Assembly: GCF_040581485.1 (NCBI RefSeq)
Contig: NC_090128.1
Span: 17,724,931-17,788,930, forward strand
Source: Linepithema humile
Taxonomy: Eukaryota > Arthropoda > Insecta > Hymenoptera > Formicidae
Direction of reading: 5' to 3'
DNA: 64,000 nucleotides
The notes below the pieces were generated by a model, which ran no database searches, was not told the DNA's origin, and saw only the letters and a list, made by a program, of their open reading frames with translations. Positions 45,905-54,828 of this stretch are shown here, piece by piece; the stretch's first letter is position 1, and each line of letters opens with the position of its first letter. Both the position numbers and the translations under genes were made by a program.

Positions 45905-46330
45905 TAAATATTATTTATCAATAAAATAATTTGAATTATTATTCCTGTGCCTCATCTTATTCACTGACCTATCCTACTGCGAGATAAGCGCGCGCGTCAT
46001 GTTACACTACACGATAGAAGGAAACGAGCGAACCAGTGAGTATCATTTTTTTTTTTCTTTTAATTGTGGCGAATAATATGGAGTGAATTATTTAAGTTAT
46101 GCATTTATTCTAAACACCAATAATATACTTATGTTTTCTTCCTAATACAAATTATCCGCGGTAAAATATAAATTTAATAGGAACTCTAATCTAAACTTAA
46201 TATGTAATTTAAGGATGGTAGGTGAAAGGAGAAAAAAATCGCAATAAGATTAGTACTAACAAATTTTATTCATATTTTTTTTTCATCTATGCAACATCTT
46301 TTACAAAAAAAAATTGTTTTAACCAAGCCT
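45905..46330. repeat. Non-coding spacer with a phrase repeated at 49.7 kb
   Basis: After AATAAA-type sequence, ATCCTACTGCGAGATAAGCG (near 45970) recurs as TTTTACTGCGAGATAAGCGA near 49715, each time just after a rightward gene unit. It could be a 3' processing or boundary signal, or a duplication scar. Otherwise AT-rich and empty. Confidence 0.5.
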
Positions 46331-46477
46331 TTAACGCCTTTCACGATTACGAGGAGGGACGGGAGGCGCTTGAGTCGTCCTCGGACGAGGCTCGACCACA
46401 GCTATCGGCTTGTGGTACACTCCGCAATCTTTACACTTCTCGTATTCGGAAGTTTTTCTATTCTGATCACGCTCCAT
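46331..46477 (-). CDS. Small Cys/His protein, 48 residues
   Basis: ATG at 46475-46477 to TAA at 46331-46333, reading MERDQNRKTSEYEKCKDCGV, then YHKP, then a proline-rich basic tail ending RNRERR. The CKDC...H pattern could hold a metal. A strong TATA box (minus strand, 46542-46549, GTATATAAGG) lies 65 bases upstream. It was kept for its promoter and for its codon composition, which is unlike surrounding AT-rich DNA. No family recognised. It points away from the mariner insertion to its right. Confidence 0.5.
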   Translation of the reverse strand: MERDQNRKTSEYEKCKDCGVYHKPIAVVEPRPRTTQAPPVPPRNRERR

Positions 46478-46541
46478 TTTCTATACTTTTTTCTCCACCG
46501 CGTGCACACTTTGAACTGATAAATTTCTCTCTTCCGCACAC

Positions 46542-46549
46542 CTTATATA
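46542..46549 (-). promoter_or_regulatory. TATA box, small Cys/His protein
   Basis: On the minus strand TGTATATAAGGTGTGCGG. It is nearly the same core as those at 44893 and 48195, which suggests shared promoter design in this arm. Confidence 0.6.
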
Positions 46550-46647
46550 CAGCTCGACGCAAAAAACGTCAATTTTGCTGTAGTAATAAACGTTAAAAGA
46601 CGTTTGATAGATGTTAAAAGTGGTTTAAGTAATGTTGAAAAGATGTA

Positions 46648-46847
46648 TCGTCTTCGACATATTATTGTAAACTATAGTGGATATCGATACGAATGTTAGT
46701 TAGCGACGAATAGCTTAGCACCTATCGTCCTAGCGAAACCTTAGATCCTCGATTACTATTCCTCGAAAAGAAAATGCTACTGTCGAGCGAGTTATCTCGT
46801 CTTCGACATATTATTGTAAACTATAGTGGATATCGATACGAATGTTA
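46648..46847. repeat. 50-bp direct repeat next to the mariner
   Basis: A phrase beginning TCGTCTTCGACATATTATTG and ending GATATCGATACGAATGTTA occurs at about 46648-46697 and again at about 46798-46847. The mariner is inserted at the end of the second copy. The spacer of about 100 bases is unique. Confidence 0.85.
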
Positions 46848-48134
46848 TTAGGTCCTTGAATAAGTTCTCGCTGTTTCTTAAAAGATGGCGTAGCGGCACT
46901 CTGTGCATGGAATTTCGTACGGAAACGCATCAGCTAAGTAGTACTATATGTAACCTCAAATTCTAGTAGATACAGTTTACCACAGTGTCAACCACGTGTT
47001 TAATTACCTATTGCGAAAATGTCTACTTTTGTGCCAAATAAAGTGTTTTTGCGGGGAATTTTATTGCACTGCTTTATTCAAAAGAAATCTGCAGCTGAAG
47101 CACACAGAATTCTTGTTGAAACATATGGTGACAATGCTCTGTCGAATACGACATGCAGAGACTGGTTTAGGCGCTTTAAAAATAATGACTTTGACCTTGA
47201 AGATAAAGAACGTTCTGGAGCACCGACAAAGTTTGAAGACGAAGAATTGGAGGCATTGCTTGATCTAGATCCATGTCAGACGCTAGTAGAGCTCGGGAAA
47301 ACATTGCAAGTAGATGCGTCAACAGTTTCAAAACGTTTAAAAGCGTTAGGAATGATCCAAAAGCAAGGACATTGGGTGCCGTATGAGTTGAAGCCGAGAG
47401 ACATTGAACGACGTTTTCTCATGTGTGAATTGCTGCTTCAACGGCATAAAAGAAAAGGTTTTCTGCACCGTATCATCACTGGAGATGAAAAGTGGATACA
47501 CTACGATAATCCTAAGCGTAGAAAATCGTGGGGTAAGCCCGGCCATGCATCAACATCGTCGGCAAAGCCGAATATCCATGGTTCGAAACTTCTGCTCTGC
47601 ATTTGGTGGGATCAGCAGGGCGTAATTTATTATGAGCTGCTTAAACCTAATGAAACTATCACGGGAGCTCGCTATCGACTTCAGATGATGCGTTTGAGTC
47701 GAGCTCTAAAAGAAAAGCGGCCACTATACGGGCAGAGACACGACAAAGTCATTTTGTTACATAACAATGCTCGGCCACATGTGGCAAAACCAGTCAAAAC
47801 TTACCTGGAAACGCTTCAATGGGAAGTTCTACCTCACCCGCCGTATTCACCGGACATAGCCCCCTCGGATTACCACTTGTTTCGGTCGATGGCGCATGGT
47901 TTGAGCGAGCAGCGCTTCCATTCTTTCGAAGAAACCGAAAAATGGGTCGATTCATGGATTGCGTCAAAAGATGAATCGTTTTTTCGACGGGGGATTCAAT
48001 TACTGCCAGAAAGATGGGAGAAAGTGGTCTCTAATGATGGACAATACTTTGAGTAAAGTTATTGTAAGCCTTATATTTTAAATTAATGTTTTTTTTTAAC
48101 AAAAAAAACAGCGAGAACTTATTCAAGGTCCTAA
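46848..48134 (+). mobile_element. mariner transposon, full length
   Basis: 1,287 bp with inverted ends TTAGGTCCTTGAATAAGTTC and its reverse complement, and TA on both sides (46846-46847 and 48135-48136). Size and ends are typical of mariner. It carries one uninterrupted transposase frame. Confidence 0.92.
47019..48056 (+). CDS. mariner transposase, open but with Asn at the second catalytic site
   Basis: 345 residues, normal mariner length, no stops. N-terminal helix-turn-helix regions (AEAHRILVETYGDNA; STVSKRLKALG) and the linker WVPYEL (WVPHEL in most relatives) lead into the DD34D core: D156 in TGDEKW; N249 in HNNARPH, where Asp is expected; and D284 in YSPDIAPSDYHLF, 34 residues later. 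Asp-to-Asn at this position removes a metal ligand, so the enzyme should be catalytically dead though still able to bind ends and dimerise. ATG 47019 follows the 5' terminal repeat and leader by about 170 bases, as usual. Confidence 0.92.
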   Translation: MSTFVPNKVFLRGILLHCFIQKKSAAEAHRILVETYGDNALSNTTCRDWFRRFKNNDFDLEDKERSGAPTKFEDEELEALLDLDPCQTLVELGKTLQVDASTVSKRLKALGMIQKQGHWVPYELKPRDIERRFLMCELLLQRHKRKGFLHRIITGDEKWIHYDNPKRRKSWGKPGHASTSSAKPNIHGSKLLLCIWWDQQGVIYYELLKPNETITGARYRLQMMRLSRALKEKRPLYGQRHDKVILLHNNARPHVAKPVKTYLETLQWEVLPHPPYSPDIAPSDYHLFRSMAHGLSEQRFHSFEETEKWVDSWIASKDESFFRRGIQLLPERWEKVVSNDGQYFE

Positions 48135-48194
48135 TAGCTATTTGTGAACATAATTAGATTATAATAAGATTTAGCGGCATCTTTGATGTAAGTG

Positions 48195-48201
48195 TATATA
48201 A
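48195..48201 (+). promoter_or_regulatory. TATA box, spliced acidic accessory gene
   Basis: TATATAA in GTGTATATAAGCCGGG, 92 bases before the ATG at 48293. It lies just beyond the mariner right end, so the promoter was not disrupted. Confidence 0.6.
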
Positions 48202-48292
48202 GCCGGGATTAACTATTGCATCGACGTATTAACTTCTCAAGGCTCGAGTGGAACGTAGGAAATCATCCGGGAGCTGGTTATTCGTTTTAAAA

Positions 48293-49273
48293 ATGTCTAG
48301 TTTGCGGAAAATTATTGATTCGTGTTTGCGATTGGCGTGTAACTTAAACGGGCTATGCATCGATAATTATTTATCATCATTATCCGACAACGACGATAAT
48401 AATTATGCGGTATTCGCAAAGTTTGCGGGTGCGTGCCCTAGTGCGGTGCTCGCGGTTTTATTCCGTTTGGGACATTTTTCGATTTATCTGCAGCTCTTGA
48501 TTATTGCTGGCGAAATAATCGAGACAAGGCGAGCGTTCAACGACAACGAGAAAGAGGATGCGGGAGGCTGTCGAATCATCGATATCATCAGGCTGTCGAA
48601 TTGCTATCATGGTGCGGTAAAAAATGGAAAGTTTCTATTTTTTGTATTATGAATATTAAAACAAAGTTTTAAAAAATTAAAATCATTTTTTTTTTTTTTT
48701 AGGAACGCTACAACATCCAACACCTAAAAAAACCATGGTGGTGGAGGGTGTGGTGCGTGGTACGCGTCAAAACCGTGACGAGCGAGCTACTCGACGTCTC
48801 GGGGTAAGACGTCGAGCAGATACCTCGCCTGAGGCCGGACCCTCGTGTAAGTCGCTGTATACATTATTTATATAAAATAACAGCATCGATTTTATATTAG
48901 GAAATTTTACAAAAAAAAAAAATTTAATGTTTCAGCTCGCGCTCGAATTGTTCTAACGCCTGAGCTCGTCGATCTCGCGAGCGACGAATCGACGAGCTCA
49001 CTTTGCGAAGAGGAGGAAGAGCAAGAAGAAGAATTACAGACTGAGGAAGAGGAATTACAGACTGAGGAAGAGGAGAGGTATTATGAAGGAGGGGATGAGG
49101 AAGGCTACGCGCAAGACGGATGGGGAATGGGTGACAGAGGTAAGAAAGATTGAAAATTTTTACAGTTACTTTTATGCTCGAATTTTATTTTTTTCAACAA
49201 TAAAATTTTCACAGGATACAGCCCCCCTGTGATTTCTTACTCTCCCGATTACAATTATCAAACGGGGGAGTAA
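48293..49273 (+). CDS. Spliced acidic accessory protein, about 241 residues
   Basis: Exons 48293-48611, 48703-48846, 48936-49139 and 49215-49273 keep one open frame of 241 residues if the first donor is CATG-GTGCGG. A shorter alternative starts at ATG 48735 (124 residues). The N-terminal part is hydrophobic to neutral (SLRKIIDSCLRLACN...). Then come a basic stretch (RQNRDERATRRLGVRRR), a Ser-rich acidic tract of Glu repeats (two copies of LQTEEEE), and a Gly/Tyr end (GYSPPVISYSPDYNY). Four in-phase introns argue that it is real. Acidic-basic layout suggests a nuclear regulatory protein, but no family is recognised. Another possible exon follows at 49393-49584. Confidence 0.5.
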
Positions 49274-49823
49274 AGTACTAAAAGAAGAAAATCGAGAGGT
49301 GAGTTGATTTAACACTACAAATTTTTCGATTTTATATTTTCATACTCAAATTTTTTTAATTAATTCATTAATTTTTAATTTTGACTTTTTGCAGTTCAAA
49401 CAGGTGGTGGTGGAGAAGAAGAGTCGGAGGAAAACTTGGTCGGGCGAGGTTCCTGCGGCGCGCTTTCGAAGTCGTCGGTTTCGCCAGTCGATTCCTCGCG
49501 AGGAAAGAACGGAGGAAACAAGGCAAGCGGAGGGATATCGATGCGGCGGTGGTGGAAAGGCGTCGGAAGAACATTTTTATGCAATTGAAAAAATTCTGTT
49601 TGCTCAAATGTACATATATTTTTTTTTAGTTTTTTAATAAATATTATTTATATTAAATAAATTAATTTTTCATTTTTTTTACCAGACTCTTTCCCCATCC
49701 TATTCAACGTCCTATTTTACTGCGAGATAAGCGATAGACCATATTATATGGTGGATTATGTGATGGGTAAAAGGTGGAATAAAAGTCATACGAGTGTGAT
49801 ATACATCATTTTATTAGCATAAA
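49274..49823. other. Spacer with a possible extra 3' exon
   Basis: After an acceptor-like TTTTGCAG at about 49387-49394, a Gly/Ser/Glu-rich frame starts QTGGGGEEESEENLVGRGS and reaches a stop near 49587. It may be an alternative last exon of the preceding gene. AATAAA follows near 49635. The remainder is AT-rich. Confidence 0.3.
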
Positions 49824-50324
49824 TCATAGTTGTTTTACACGTTTGTTACGCTCAAACCACCACTTGTACAATTTGCTAACATTCCGCATAGCGCAATGTC
49901 TCGTGTGATACGCGCAGCGCAAGGTTCCGATTACATCCAAGTTCGTCAGGCGTGCGATATCTTCGTAATCCGCATCTATTGTTTCAATCTCTACATCATC
50001 TTCCAAAATCTCGCACAACCACTTTTTCTTCTCGAGTCCTTTCACGTATATCAGAGACGGTTCCGTACCAATGGCATTGTTGATAAGACTTTTTATCTGA
50101 CTGTACGAGACGTGTCCATCTTCCCATCGAAAGCCGTGGTGGTGTATCCGTAACCAACACGCCAGCGATTTTTCCGATTTCGTCAACAGATACCACGGTA
50201 CGTGTTCACGAAATACGTAATGAAATAGCGTTTCGCCATCTCGAAGTACCGCTACCTCTTTCACGATAAAAATGTTGTTGAACGCGTAACCTTGCAAGTC
50301 GACGAAAATTGGTACGTCAGACAT
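49824..50324 (-). CDS. Polinton-associated protein, possible RNase-H-fold
   Basis: Starts MSDVPIFVDLQGYAFNNIFI. The second in-frame ATG (50322-50324) is preferred because a TATA-like TTATAAAT lies about 50 bases upstream at 50371-50378. Conserved-looking stretches are PWYLLTKSEKSLACWL, HHHGFRWEDG, YVKGLEKKKWL and IETIDADYEDI. I recognise this as a protein family commonly found beside Polinton genes in insects. The alternation of strand-like segments ending in acidic residues resembles an exonuclease/RNase-H fold, but that is inference. The tail has paired Cys/His (CAYHTRHC). Open, no stops; 19 bases from the capsid gene stop if the longer start is used. Confidence 0.6.
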   Translation of the reverse strand: MSDVPIFVDLQGYAFNNIFIVKEVAVLRDGETLFHYVFREHVPWYLLTKSEKSLACWLRIHHHGFRWEDGHVSYSQIKSLINNAIGTEPSLIYVKGLEKKKWLCEILEDDVEIETIDADYEDIARLTNLDVIGTLRCAYHTRHCAMRNVSKLYKWWFERNKRVKQL

Positions 50325-50382
50325 CGTCGTCGACCGTCGGAAAACTGACGTTCCCATTCGCACACGTCTAATTTATAACTTT

Positions 50383-51582
50383 TCACACGAGTCTGCGCAC
50401 AATGTTGTTCAGTGGATTATATTCGACCATTCGATCGTGTATAATGAGACAATAGGCGGTGGTGTTGGCCGGTATAATTTCCTTACAATCAAATTCTATT
50501 CGCACGTCAACGGTGGCGCTCTTGACAGAGTCGTTTTGTCGCGAACAATCTATGACTACGAACGGACCGGCTTTCAAGAATTCATCGATGTCCAAATACG
50601 TATCGTCCTGTCCATAATAGGCTTTGCGGAAACGCGCATACATATTGTACAGTATAGCGTATCGACTCTTGTCGAAATCCAAATTCATGTCGTCGTACGG
50701 ATAAAAATCTGAATTCAGATGCAGTCTCACATTGGTGAGTTTACAAGCGTCAAATTGCGTAGAGTTTTCAGACAGTACGTTTTTTCGACCGGTTTGGAGA
50801 GCAAAGATTACGTATCGCGGTTTTTCCAATTGCGTCACAGCTTTGACCGCCCAGGAATGCTTCGTTGTATTCTGCAGCAGAGGAAACTCGTACAGATCCC
50901 ACGAACGAAAGCACACGCTCAGATATCTTCCGCTTTCCAAAGTTCAAAGAAGAGACAGCTTGTTGACTTTGCTCAGAGATACGTGCGGCATTCGCCACTG
51001 TATCTTGAGTAGTTCGATCGTTGGATTCGTACCGACTCGTCCAACGAGAGAATTATTATCGTTGCGCGATCGTATCAATACAAGTTCGTGACGAGCGTTG
51101 ATTACAATCCGTTTGTAGTCCTCGCAGAATCCTAAAAGAGTATTGAGCGGAACGCAAAAATTAAAGTTTCCATCGAGCAACGGATTTCCATCCGGATTCC
51201 ACGATGCGTATTTCAGCGTCTTGCTCTTCTCCGTCGTCAGCGATACATAGTTTTTGATCGTGCTCGTTATTCCAACGTTTCTGTTACGATCAATTTCAAC
51301 TCCGTCGAGCTCGTATCGCATTTCATCAAACATGAACGCGACACAATTATTTCCCATTATACACACGTTATCTCTATTATCATCGGCAGGAGTAACAAGT
51401 TTTCCTTCAATGTAGAGAAAACTCTCACACGGTAACGTGTACAAATCCTGTTGCTGTATCGGTATTCGTATCTCATCGCTGTGTCCCAACGTCGTGTTAG
51501 CGTACGGATTGTACGTGTGCATCTCACATTTCACGATACGCTCGTCGAAGACGGGCTCGTCAGCGATGTCGAGTATATCCAT
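50383..51582 (-). pseudogene. Major capsid protein (double jelly-roll, hexon-like), one in-frame stop
   Basis: ATG 51580-51582 (MDILDIADEPVFDERIVK) opens a frame of about 399 codons interrupted by a single TGA at 50944-50946; both sides are in the same frame and otherwise open. Position between penton-like and accessory genes, length near 400, and beta-rich sequence (QDLYTLPCESFLYIEGKL; FMFDEMRYELDGVEI; LLGFCEDYKRI) match Polinton/adintovirus major capsids. Unless the stop is read through, only the N-terminal half is made. Confidence 0.7.
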
Positions 51583-52037
51583 CTCTTTAAACGTTTCTCA
51601 CAACGAATCCCAACAATTTTAAAAAGTTTACGTTCGTCGTACTGAGCCTCTTGAATGGTGATGTTTTCCCAATTTTCGTTGTTCTCTCAATCACTCGCTG
51701 TTCATTCAACACGAGCATTTCCTCGCACCACGTCGCCGCAAGTGCAATCTGATGGTAATCTCCTCTCCGCGAAAATCGATCAATCGTCCGTCTTGATCCA
51801 CCACACGCAAGGTGATATCGGTAACGCTCCTCGCGATGACCGGAAGGTAAATGATTTGCGCCGGTGTTTCCGAGACTTTATATCCCGGAGGTACGTTCGG
51901 TGAAAATTCATGTATCGTGTGCACCGACCTGTCGTTGGCGTACGCACCCGTGGTTATGCTGCATTCCACTCGAATAATGTTTACGTTGACGATGTTTACC
52001 GAAGAATCTGATTCGTGCAACTTTTTCGGTTCTAGTT

Positions 52038-54016
52038 GCGACGTGAACTAGCCTCGGAATCACGCCAGATCCGAGGGAGCACGCCCAATGGAAATCGGTA
52101 GCTCGCGGTATCGGCAATAAATGCTCGATTTGGTAACTTACGGTATCGGAAACAAATGCTGGATTCGGTAACTCGCGGTACTCCACGCTCGTCGGGAGCA
52201 AGGTAACTCGCGAAATCGGCAATAACTGCACGATTCGGTAACTCGCGGTACTCCACAAAATTCGGGAGCAAGGTAACTCACGCGATATCGGTAACCGGAA
52301 ATGGGCGCCAGGTGCGAGTAATCGCACCGCGGTATCGGTAACTTAAACAGTTCTCAAAATTGCTCGGCCGCTCCCCGCTCAGTATATGGCAGAGGGGCGC
52401 AGTTCTTTTACTTAACGTTAGATATCTGGAGTGAGAGGCTAACGCAAGGATAACTCAATAATTAACAGTTAACAATAATGTATTTCAGTGATTTAGTTTA
52501 CAAAGGTAAAGATGCTTAAACTATTCGGACGGAGCCGATACGGCGGAAATAGGTTGATACGATGGTAGGGCCCTTCGCCCTATAAATTCGGTAACGCGGA
52601 TCGAGTTCGATGCCTACATCAAATCTCGGGAACGCGATGGCGATAATTCACCGCTGATCCGACTATATACAGCCAACGAAAGACTTATGTTTTGATCATC
52701 TGATACGGCCGGTGAAGGCCAAATAAATATACTCTAAACGACGGTAAGAATTATACTCTATACGGTAAGAAATATACTCTAAACGACGGTACCTAACGGC
52801 CAGAAATGAAATGCCGCGGAACGGCTATTTTTCGCGGGCTTTCCCGTTTCTCGCCGAGACGCTAACTTTACGGTAACCGCAATCTCGCGGAGAACGTTCC
52901 CGAACCAAAATCCGTCCGCGGACATTCACCCACGGTACTTCCGGTACGGTAGTAATGCGACAGAAAGACGGTAACAATCGGTAATTTCAAAAGAACGGTA
53001 ACGGTAGAACGGTACGGTAACGAAACGAACGACAAACGAAACGGTAACGAGAAGAGACTGTCGGCACTTAATTCCCGCAAGTCGGAGAGACTTTTTACGC
53101 GATATCCGGAGCCGGCTGGACATGCGGTAACTAAGCGTAATTGAGCGCTCACGGTATCAAAACTATGTGTGAGAGACACAAAATACAGAAATAACTCACG
53201 CTACCAGCCATAACCGGACGGAACTCTACAGCTACCCGAGAGGCGGCTTACAATGAGTGGACGTCTTCGGCGTCTTCGGTGTCGTCGGGCTGAGTCCTGG
53301 ATGTCGTCCTCGCGCACTTGCGGCACACCGAACAGTTGCTCTTCTCGGCTCTGCACGTAGGTTCTCTCCAAATCCGCGTCGCCTTCCTGCGCATCCTGCC
53401 GATTTTCCGAAAAGGTGGGCCCCTGAGAACCGCCCACAGTTCATCCAGGGCGCCCCCCCCCCCCGCTCTCTGTGGTTTCCTCAAATTCTTTGGCCGATAA
53501 TGTATTGATGAGTCGATGTTCCCGGAAGAGACTGGTTAGGCTGGCCGGGCTATACTCCGGTCCTTCCGAGTGCAGCATCTTCGGGGCCCTCGAAGCCGTC
53601 TGCAGCCGGGCGAGGTTCGCTGCTGCGTGTCTCTGCGCTTCTTTGATTTTGGCTAAAACCAGAGCGGAGTTAGATAGGGCTTGGATGGCGGAGGCGACGG
53701 AATCGCGGTACCTGACCTTTTGCTGTGGGGTCACTAACGCGTGACACCCTTCGATGATCCCCCGGCGTCCGGTCTTCCTGGCGATGCTGCATCTTCGCCC
53801 TGAGGCACAAAACACGCAACGCCGCCCGCACGGGGTCTCGCCTTACAATTTAAAAACGATATTAATGACATAAAACGGGAATGACAATACAAACAACTCG
53901 TACAAATTGTGGAGTCTCGCGGGTTGCTCTCTCCACGCGAGGAGCAACACCAGGACTCTTTGCTCCCTCGGCCGGGCTATCGCCCTTGTGACGGCGCTCG
54001 AAAAGCGTCACGTCAC
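52038..54016 (-). mobile_element. 2-kb transposon, copy 2 (in penton-like gene)
   Basis: Same ends and structure as 37381-39420. Its flanks (AACTA-type left, TACTG-type right on the minus strand) share only three central bases, so the 5-bp duplication has decayed or was imperfect. The left repeat block has one unit fewer. The outer 1.2 kb differs from copy 1 by many substitutions and indels, whereas about 600 bp around the gene are identical. Confidence 0.85.
53248..53815 (-). CDS. Small protein of the 2-kb transposon, copy 2; same G12 slip
   Basis: Identical over its length to the gene at 38650-39217, including the 12-base C run (53453-53464) where the reading frame changes. The same frame break in two copies at different loci means it was inherited from the source element, and suggests either that ribosomes or polymerase slip there or that both copies descend from one mutated copy. 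No family recognised; tail with CSVCRKC. Confidence 0.5.
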
Positions 54017-54390
54017 ACAGTATACGACCCGTCGAAAATCCAAACAGCGGTCCGATGGTATTCGGTTTGGCGAAATTTATTCGAAAAGCGCACATGATTT
54101 CACTCTTCATGGTATTAACGTTGGGACGAAGTGACAATGGATAATCTTGCTCTTCACTTTTTCCTCGTTTTTGCAGTATCGCGCGTTTCAGATAAGAAGC
54201 AATGGCGTCCAATTCGTACGATCCTTCGGGAATTGTAATTTCTTCGTCATTGTCGTCGAAATAAAATTTATTGTTCGCTACCGTCACGTTCGGAATCGTG
54301 TTGTAGGTCTCCATCGTGGTTAGGCCGAGCTCGTAGTCCCCATCGCTCAAGTCTATCGGTAGAAAATAATCCACCGTGAGAACGCTGCTT

Positions 54391-54828
54391 TTATCGCTTA
54401 GAGTGAGCGTCAGCGACATTGCCGAAATTCCATCGACGACTGATGTCGATCAATGGCGGATCGATTTTTATATCTATTTTCTGGAGGAGCAGGAGGCACA
54501 ATTGTCCGCAGATCGTTTGATCGTACGTCTGGTAGACCGTGCGATTGTACGTTATCGTTGTATCGGTGTCTCCGAGGTAGCGTATAAGCTCCTTCGGCGG
54601 TTGCAAATTGCCAAAACTGTCAAAGTATACGGCGCGATCGCCTCTCTTGGCGTACGCCACCCAATGCGTGCCTGGCCCGTCGACATCGTCCAAATTCACA
54701 ATACCGCTCTCATTTTTATGTATCTTGTCGGGTAAAGCGTTACGCATGTAGACACCTCGGAAATACGGTATTCGTATACGCTTCGCTATTTGTAACAACT
54801 GTAGATTGGTGGTGGCACCCGCGGGCAT
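54391..54828 (-). CDS. Adenain-like cysteine protease, intact
   Basis: 145 residues from ATG 54826-54828. It contains the C48/C5-type catalytic series: His in GTHWVAY, Asp in VYFDSFGNL and Cys in CGQLCLLLLQ, with the IPYFRGVYMRN region ahead of them. In adenoviruses and Polintons the enzyme matures capsid precursors. Length is somewhat shorter than the adenovirus protease but usual for Polintons. It overlaps the PLA2-type gene upstream (89 bases, different frame) and the penton-like gene downstream (29 bases), as in compact viral operons. No stops; all catalytic residues present. Confidence 0.85.
   Translation of the reverse strand: MPAGATTNLQLLQIAKRIRIPYFRGVYMRNALPDKIHKNESGIVNLDDVDGPGTHWVAYAKRGDRAVYFDSFGNLQPPKELIRYLGDTDTTITYNRTVYQTYDQTICGQLCLLLLQKIDIKIDPPLIDISRRWNFGNVADAHSKR

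Larger units (their letters stand above)
51706..54419 (-). pseudogene. Minor capsid (penton-like, single jelly-roll) gene split by a transposon
   Basis: The first part runs from ATG 54417-54419 (MSLTLTLSDKSSVLTVDYFL) to about 54017, with strand-rich segments ending near LFGFSTGRIL. The second part, about 52037-51706, includes IIRVECSITTGAYAND and IYLPVIARSVTDITLRV. The 2-kb transposon copy 2 lies between. The two parts are in the same frame if the insertion and one 5-base target copy are disregarded, so disruption is by insertion alone. Size and location next to the major capsid fit the Polinton penton-like protein. The start overlaps the protease stop by 29 bases. Confidence 0.65.

Noticed and set aside
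48993..49010. LxCxE-type retinoblastoma-binding motif in the acidic accessory protein
   Set aside because: The sequence reads SSLCEEEE; Leu and Cys are adjacent, so the L-x-C-x-E spacing is not met, despite the acidic context.
49368..49637. Several overlapping Arg-rich frames on both strands
   Set aside because: At most one (the Gly/Ser/Glu frame after the acceptor at 49394) could be an exon; the others are its shadows.
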